A stretch of DNA of 7,549 nt from Cryomorphaceae bacterium (GTDB taxonomy: Bacteria; Bacteroidota; Bacteroidia; Flavobacteriales_G; Salibacteraceae): positions 1-7,549 of the forward strand of contig PXEK01000244.1 in NCBI GenBank assembly GCA_003564735.1, in the 5' to 3' direction. How positions within the stretch are numbered: position 1 is the first letter of the stretch; the number at the start of each line of letters is the position of its first letter. The position numbers and the translations under genes were made by a program. This document shows positions 5,345 through 7,549 of this stretch, in pieces. The notes under the pieces were generated by a model. It did not search any database. It was given only the letters and a program-made list of their open reading frames with translations, and had not been told where the DNA came from.

Positions 5345-6237
5345 ATTACTTGCACTCCCGACTCTTCGATATTCAGCTTATTTCTCAGTTGGGATTGTGC
5401 GTGCTGCTTTTTCTTTTACCCGAATCTTTTCACAACTCACTGTTATTTCTTTTATCAGGTATTTTATTAGCTACTTTGGGAATTCCGCACGGCGCAAATG
5501 ACTTTTTGTATCGTAAAGATAAATCTGTTCGAGGTTCTATAGTATTTTTAAGTGTTTATTTGGGGGTGATGGGTCTTTATGTCATAGTTTGGTACTTCTC
5601 AGGCGCTGTGGCGCTACTCCTTTTTTTTATAATTACGGTCTTTCACTTTGGTCAAGCCAATTTTGAAGAGCATAGAGTCTTGAATGCTGAGAGTTTGTTG
5701 TGGGGGGCTCTCCTATTAATTTGGCCTGTAGCTTTTTCACCGGGCGAGGCCTTTGATATTTTTTCATCTATGTCAGGTACGACATTTCCCCTTTATTATG
5801 GTAGATACTTGATTTATTTGGGAGCGGGGCTAACGGCGATTTATTTGGTTTTGGTATGGAAAAGAAGGAAAACCGTTTTTTTGAGGTTAGTAGTGCAAAT
5901 GGCGCTGATTATACTTTGGTTCTACCTCACGCCGCTTATTCCCGGTTTTATTGTTGTGTTTTCTTTATGGCATGGTTTGCAATCTATGGTATACCAACAT
6001 AACTATTTTATGAAAACACGAAGCAATACCAAGAAAGCGAAAATATTATTTTGGAAGAATATGCTTGTTTTTTCTCTTATTTCCCTCGCTTTTTTAGGAG
6101 CGTACCTCTACTTTTTTGGTTTTGATGTAGGGTCACTTTTCATATTACTTTCCTTAATCACACTGCCGCATGTTTTTGTCATGCACAGTTTGTACATAAA
6201 GACGCATAGAACAATTCCTAAAAATCAATGTGGTTAA
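5341..6237 (+). CDS. blh: Beta-carotene 15,15'-dioxygenase, Brp/Blh family
   Basis: This is an integral membrane, iron-dependent oxygenase that cleaves beta-carotene at the central bond into two retinals, the chromophore of the rhodopsin upstream. With GTG 5341 as start it has 298 residues and many hydrophobic segments. His-containing motifs characteristic of the family are GIPHGANDF (47-55), FHFGQANF (101-108), SLWHGLQS (208-215) and PHVFVMH (276-282); conserved His of Blh proteins bind the iron, though I do not assign each one. I chose GTG at 5341 because it overlaps the crtY stop as GTGA, a common coupling arrangement; TTG at 5332 is also in frame and would add three residues. GGAA at 5334-5337 is a close but weak ribosome-binding candidate. 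No terminator follows the stop. Confidence 0.93.
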   Translation: MNYLHSRLFDIQLISQLGLCVLLFLLPESFHNSLLFLLSGILLATLGIPHGANDFLYRKDKSVRGSIVFLSVYLGVMGLYVIVWYFSGAVALLLFFIITVFHFGQANFEEHRVLNAESLLWGALLLIWPVAFSPGEAFDIFSSMSGTTFPLYYGRYLIYLGAGLTAIYLVLVWKRRKTVFLRLVVQMALIILWFYLTPLIPGFIVVFSLWHGLQSMVYQHNYFMKTRSNTKKAKILFWKNMLVFSLISLAFLGAYLYFFGFDVGSLFILLSLITLPHVFVMHSLYIKTHRTIPKNQCG

Positions 6238-6339
6238 CTCATTTGCTTTTCCTTATTTTGAACTTCTTTTCGAAAAAGCCATTTCTATATGTTATATGGT
6301 GCAAAGAATAAAAGTTAAAGTGTAACGCGACGGGCTATT
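6238..6339 (+). promoter_or_regulatory. Spacer before the symporter gene
   Basis: This 102-base AT-rich spacer shows no GC-rich terminator hairpin, so the retinal genes might run on into the symporter gene. It contains the palindrome TTTTCGAAAA (6267-6276) and a tandem TATATG/TATATG (6286-6297) that could be a -7 region, with a TTTTG at about 6256-6260 upstream at a poor distance. I regard a promoter here as possible only. Confidence 0.3.
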
Positions 6340-7549
6340 ATGATGAATACGATTGACTGGATTGTTCTTATTGCCACACTGGTGGCAATAGTCGGTTACG
6401 GCACTTGGAAAACGCGCGTGAATAAAGATATTGACGGTTTTCTCAAGGGTGGTAATCAAATGAAGTGGTGGACAATCGGTTTATCTATTATGGCTACCCA
6501 AGCCAGTGCTATTACTTTTTTGAGTACGCCGGGTCAGGCGTACCAAGACGGAATGGGTTTTGTCCAGTTTTACTTTGGATTGCCACTGGCCGTCATTATT
6601 ATCTCTAACGTTTTTATTCCCATTTACTACAAGCTCAATGTTTTTACGGCTTATGAATATCTCGAAAACCGGTTCGATTTAAAAACTCGACTTTTTACGG
6701 CATTTCTCTTTTTGGTTTCGCGAGGATTGGCCGCCGGCATCACCATTTACGCTCCGTCCATTGTACTGTCCACACTGTTGGGTTGGAATTTGGCTCTGAC
6801 CAATATAATAGTGGGCATTTTGGTAATTATTTATGTAGTTTCAGGGGGTACGCGCGCTGTAAGTCTCACGCAAAAATGGCAAATGACTGTTATTATGGGA
6901 GGTATGTTCCTTGCGTTTGGCTTGTGTATTTCATACCTGCCCGATTCACTGTCATTTACTGAGGCTATTGACATTGCGGGTACTATGGGTAAAATGGAGG
7001 TGGTAAATACCGAGTTTAACCTAGAAGACCGTTACACCTTATGGACGGGGTTGCTCGGGGGCTTGTTTTTGGCGCTCTCATACTTTGGTACCGATCAATC
7101 ACAGGTGCAGCGCTATTTGGGCGGTAAAAGTGTTACTGAGAGTAGGCTGGGGCTTATGTTCAACGGTTTGCTCAAAGTGCCCATGCAGTTCTTTATTCTT
7201 TTGGTGGGCATAATGGTTTTTGTGTTTTTCCAGTTTAATGAACCCCCGGCATTTTTTAATCAGCCCGGTATGGAGTACGCGAAATCAACAGAGTATGCCG
7301 ATGAAATTGAGCGAATCGAGAGAAAATACAGTGATATTTACGCACAAAAAGAGCTTGAGCTGGGGCAGTATTTAACCGCCGACGATCCTGCCGAGAAGAG
7401 GGCTAGATTAGAGAATGCCAAAGCGCTTTACGATGAAAGTGAGCACGTTCGTGAAGAATTGAAATCCACATTGAGTCGTGCTGATGGTTTGATTGAAACA
7501 CGCGATACAGATTATGTTTTTCTCACCTTCATTTTAGGCTACATGCCCA
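6340..7549 (+). CDS. Sodium:solute symporter (SSS/SLC5), 3' truncated by window
   Basis: This open frame runs 403 codons from ATG 6340 to the right edge without a stop, so it is cut by the window and not broken. It is a membrane transporter of the sodium:solute symporter family. The first helix is 6-22; TQASAITFLSTPGQAYQDGMGF (53-74) is the family's early sodium- and substrate-site helix region; VVSGGTRAVSLTQKWQ (166-181) and YFGTDQSQVQRYLGGKS (248-264) are signature regions. A hydrophilic, charged stretch at about 310-388 (rich in Glu, Lys and Arg, probably coiled coil) is inserted before the next helix (391 onward), a feature of many Bacteroidota members. The substrate cannot be told. Proton pumping by rhodopsin could support sodium-coupled uptake indirectly. 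A second ATG at 6343 is an equal start candidate. Confidence 0.88.
   Translation, partial: MMNTIDWIVLIATLVAIVGYGTWKTRVNKDIDGFLKGGNQMKWWTIGLSIMATQASAITFLSTPGQAYQDGMGFVQFYFGLPLAVIIISNVFIPIYYKLNVFTAYEYLENRFDLKTRLFTAFLFLVSRGLAAGITIYAPSIVLSTLLGWNLALTNIIVGILVIIYVVSGGTRAVSLTQKWQMTVIMGGMFLAFGLCISYLPDSLSFTEAIDIAGTMGKMEVVNTEFNLEDRYTLWTGLLGGLFLALSYFGTDQSQVQRYLGGKSVTESRLGLMFNGLLKVPMQFFILLVGIMVFVFFQFNEPPAFFNQPGMEYAKSTEYADEIERIERKYSDIYAQKELELGQYLTADDPAEKRARLENAKALYDESEHVREELKSTLSRADGLIETRDTDYVFLTFILGYMP

Overview
The window looks like a chromosome segment of a marine, rhodopsin-bearing member of the Bacteroidota, most likely Flavobacteriales or a near relative. The DNA is AT-rich, start codons lack clear Shine-Dalgarno sites, and the proteins (M-type green proteorhodopsin, CrtY-type lycopene cyclase, Blh dioxygenase, sodium:solute symporter with a charged insertion) are of types common in that group. 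The assignment rests on gene content and style only, not on a marker gene.

Layout. Positions 1-449 carry no convincing protein gene. They hold two tandem, minus-strand elements that copy most of a tRNA-Asn but have a palindrome in place of the anticodon arm. A long hairpin and a more decayed third copy follow. Positions 450-3127 hold three tightly packed plus-strand genes: an SDR-family protein without the usual catalytic tyrosine, a flavin reductase-like split-barrel protein, and a class I DNA photolyase whose ATG directly follows the flavin protein's stop. A 236-base AT-rich spacer with two dyad symmetries separates these from the rhodopsin.

Positions 3364-6237 are a phototrophy module: proteorhodopsin, a strong intrinsic terminator, then lycopene beta-cyclase (crtY) and beta-carotene 15,15'-dioxygenase (blh), which overlap by 4 bases. 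CrtY makes beta-carotene, Blh splits it into retinal, and retinal binds the rhodopsin lysine to give a light-driven proton pump. The terminator suggests that rhodopsin mRNA is made in excess over the two enzymes. The window ends inside a sodium:solute symporter gene (6340 to the edge) that has no stop codon here.

All genes are on the plus strand. The left cluster concerns light damage and redox, the right cluster light capture, so the region reads as a light-response neighbourhood. Genes for making lycopene (crtE, crtB, crtI) and for carotenoid hydroxylation (crtZ) are not in the window. The most notable points are the tRNA-derived repeats, the glycine in rhodopsin helix E that could open a carotenoid-antenna site, the terminator inside the retinal module, and the tyrosine-less SDR beside a photolyase.
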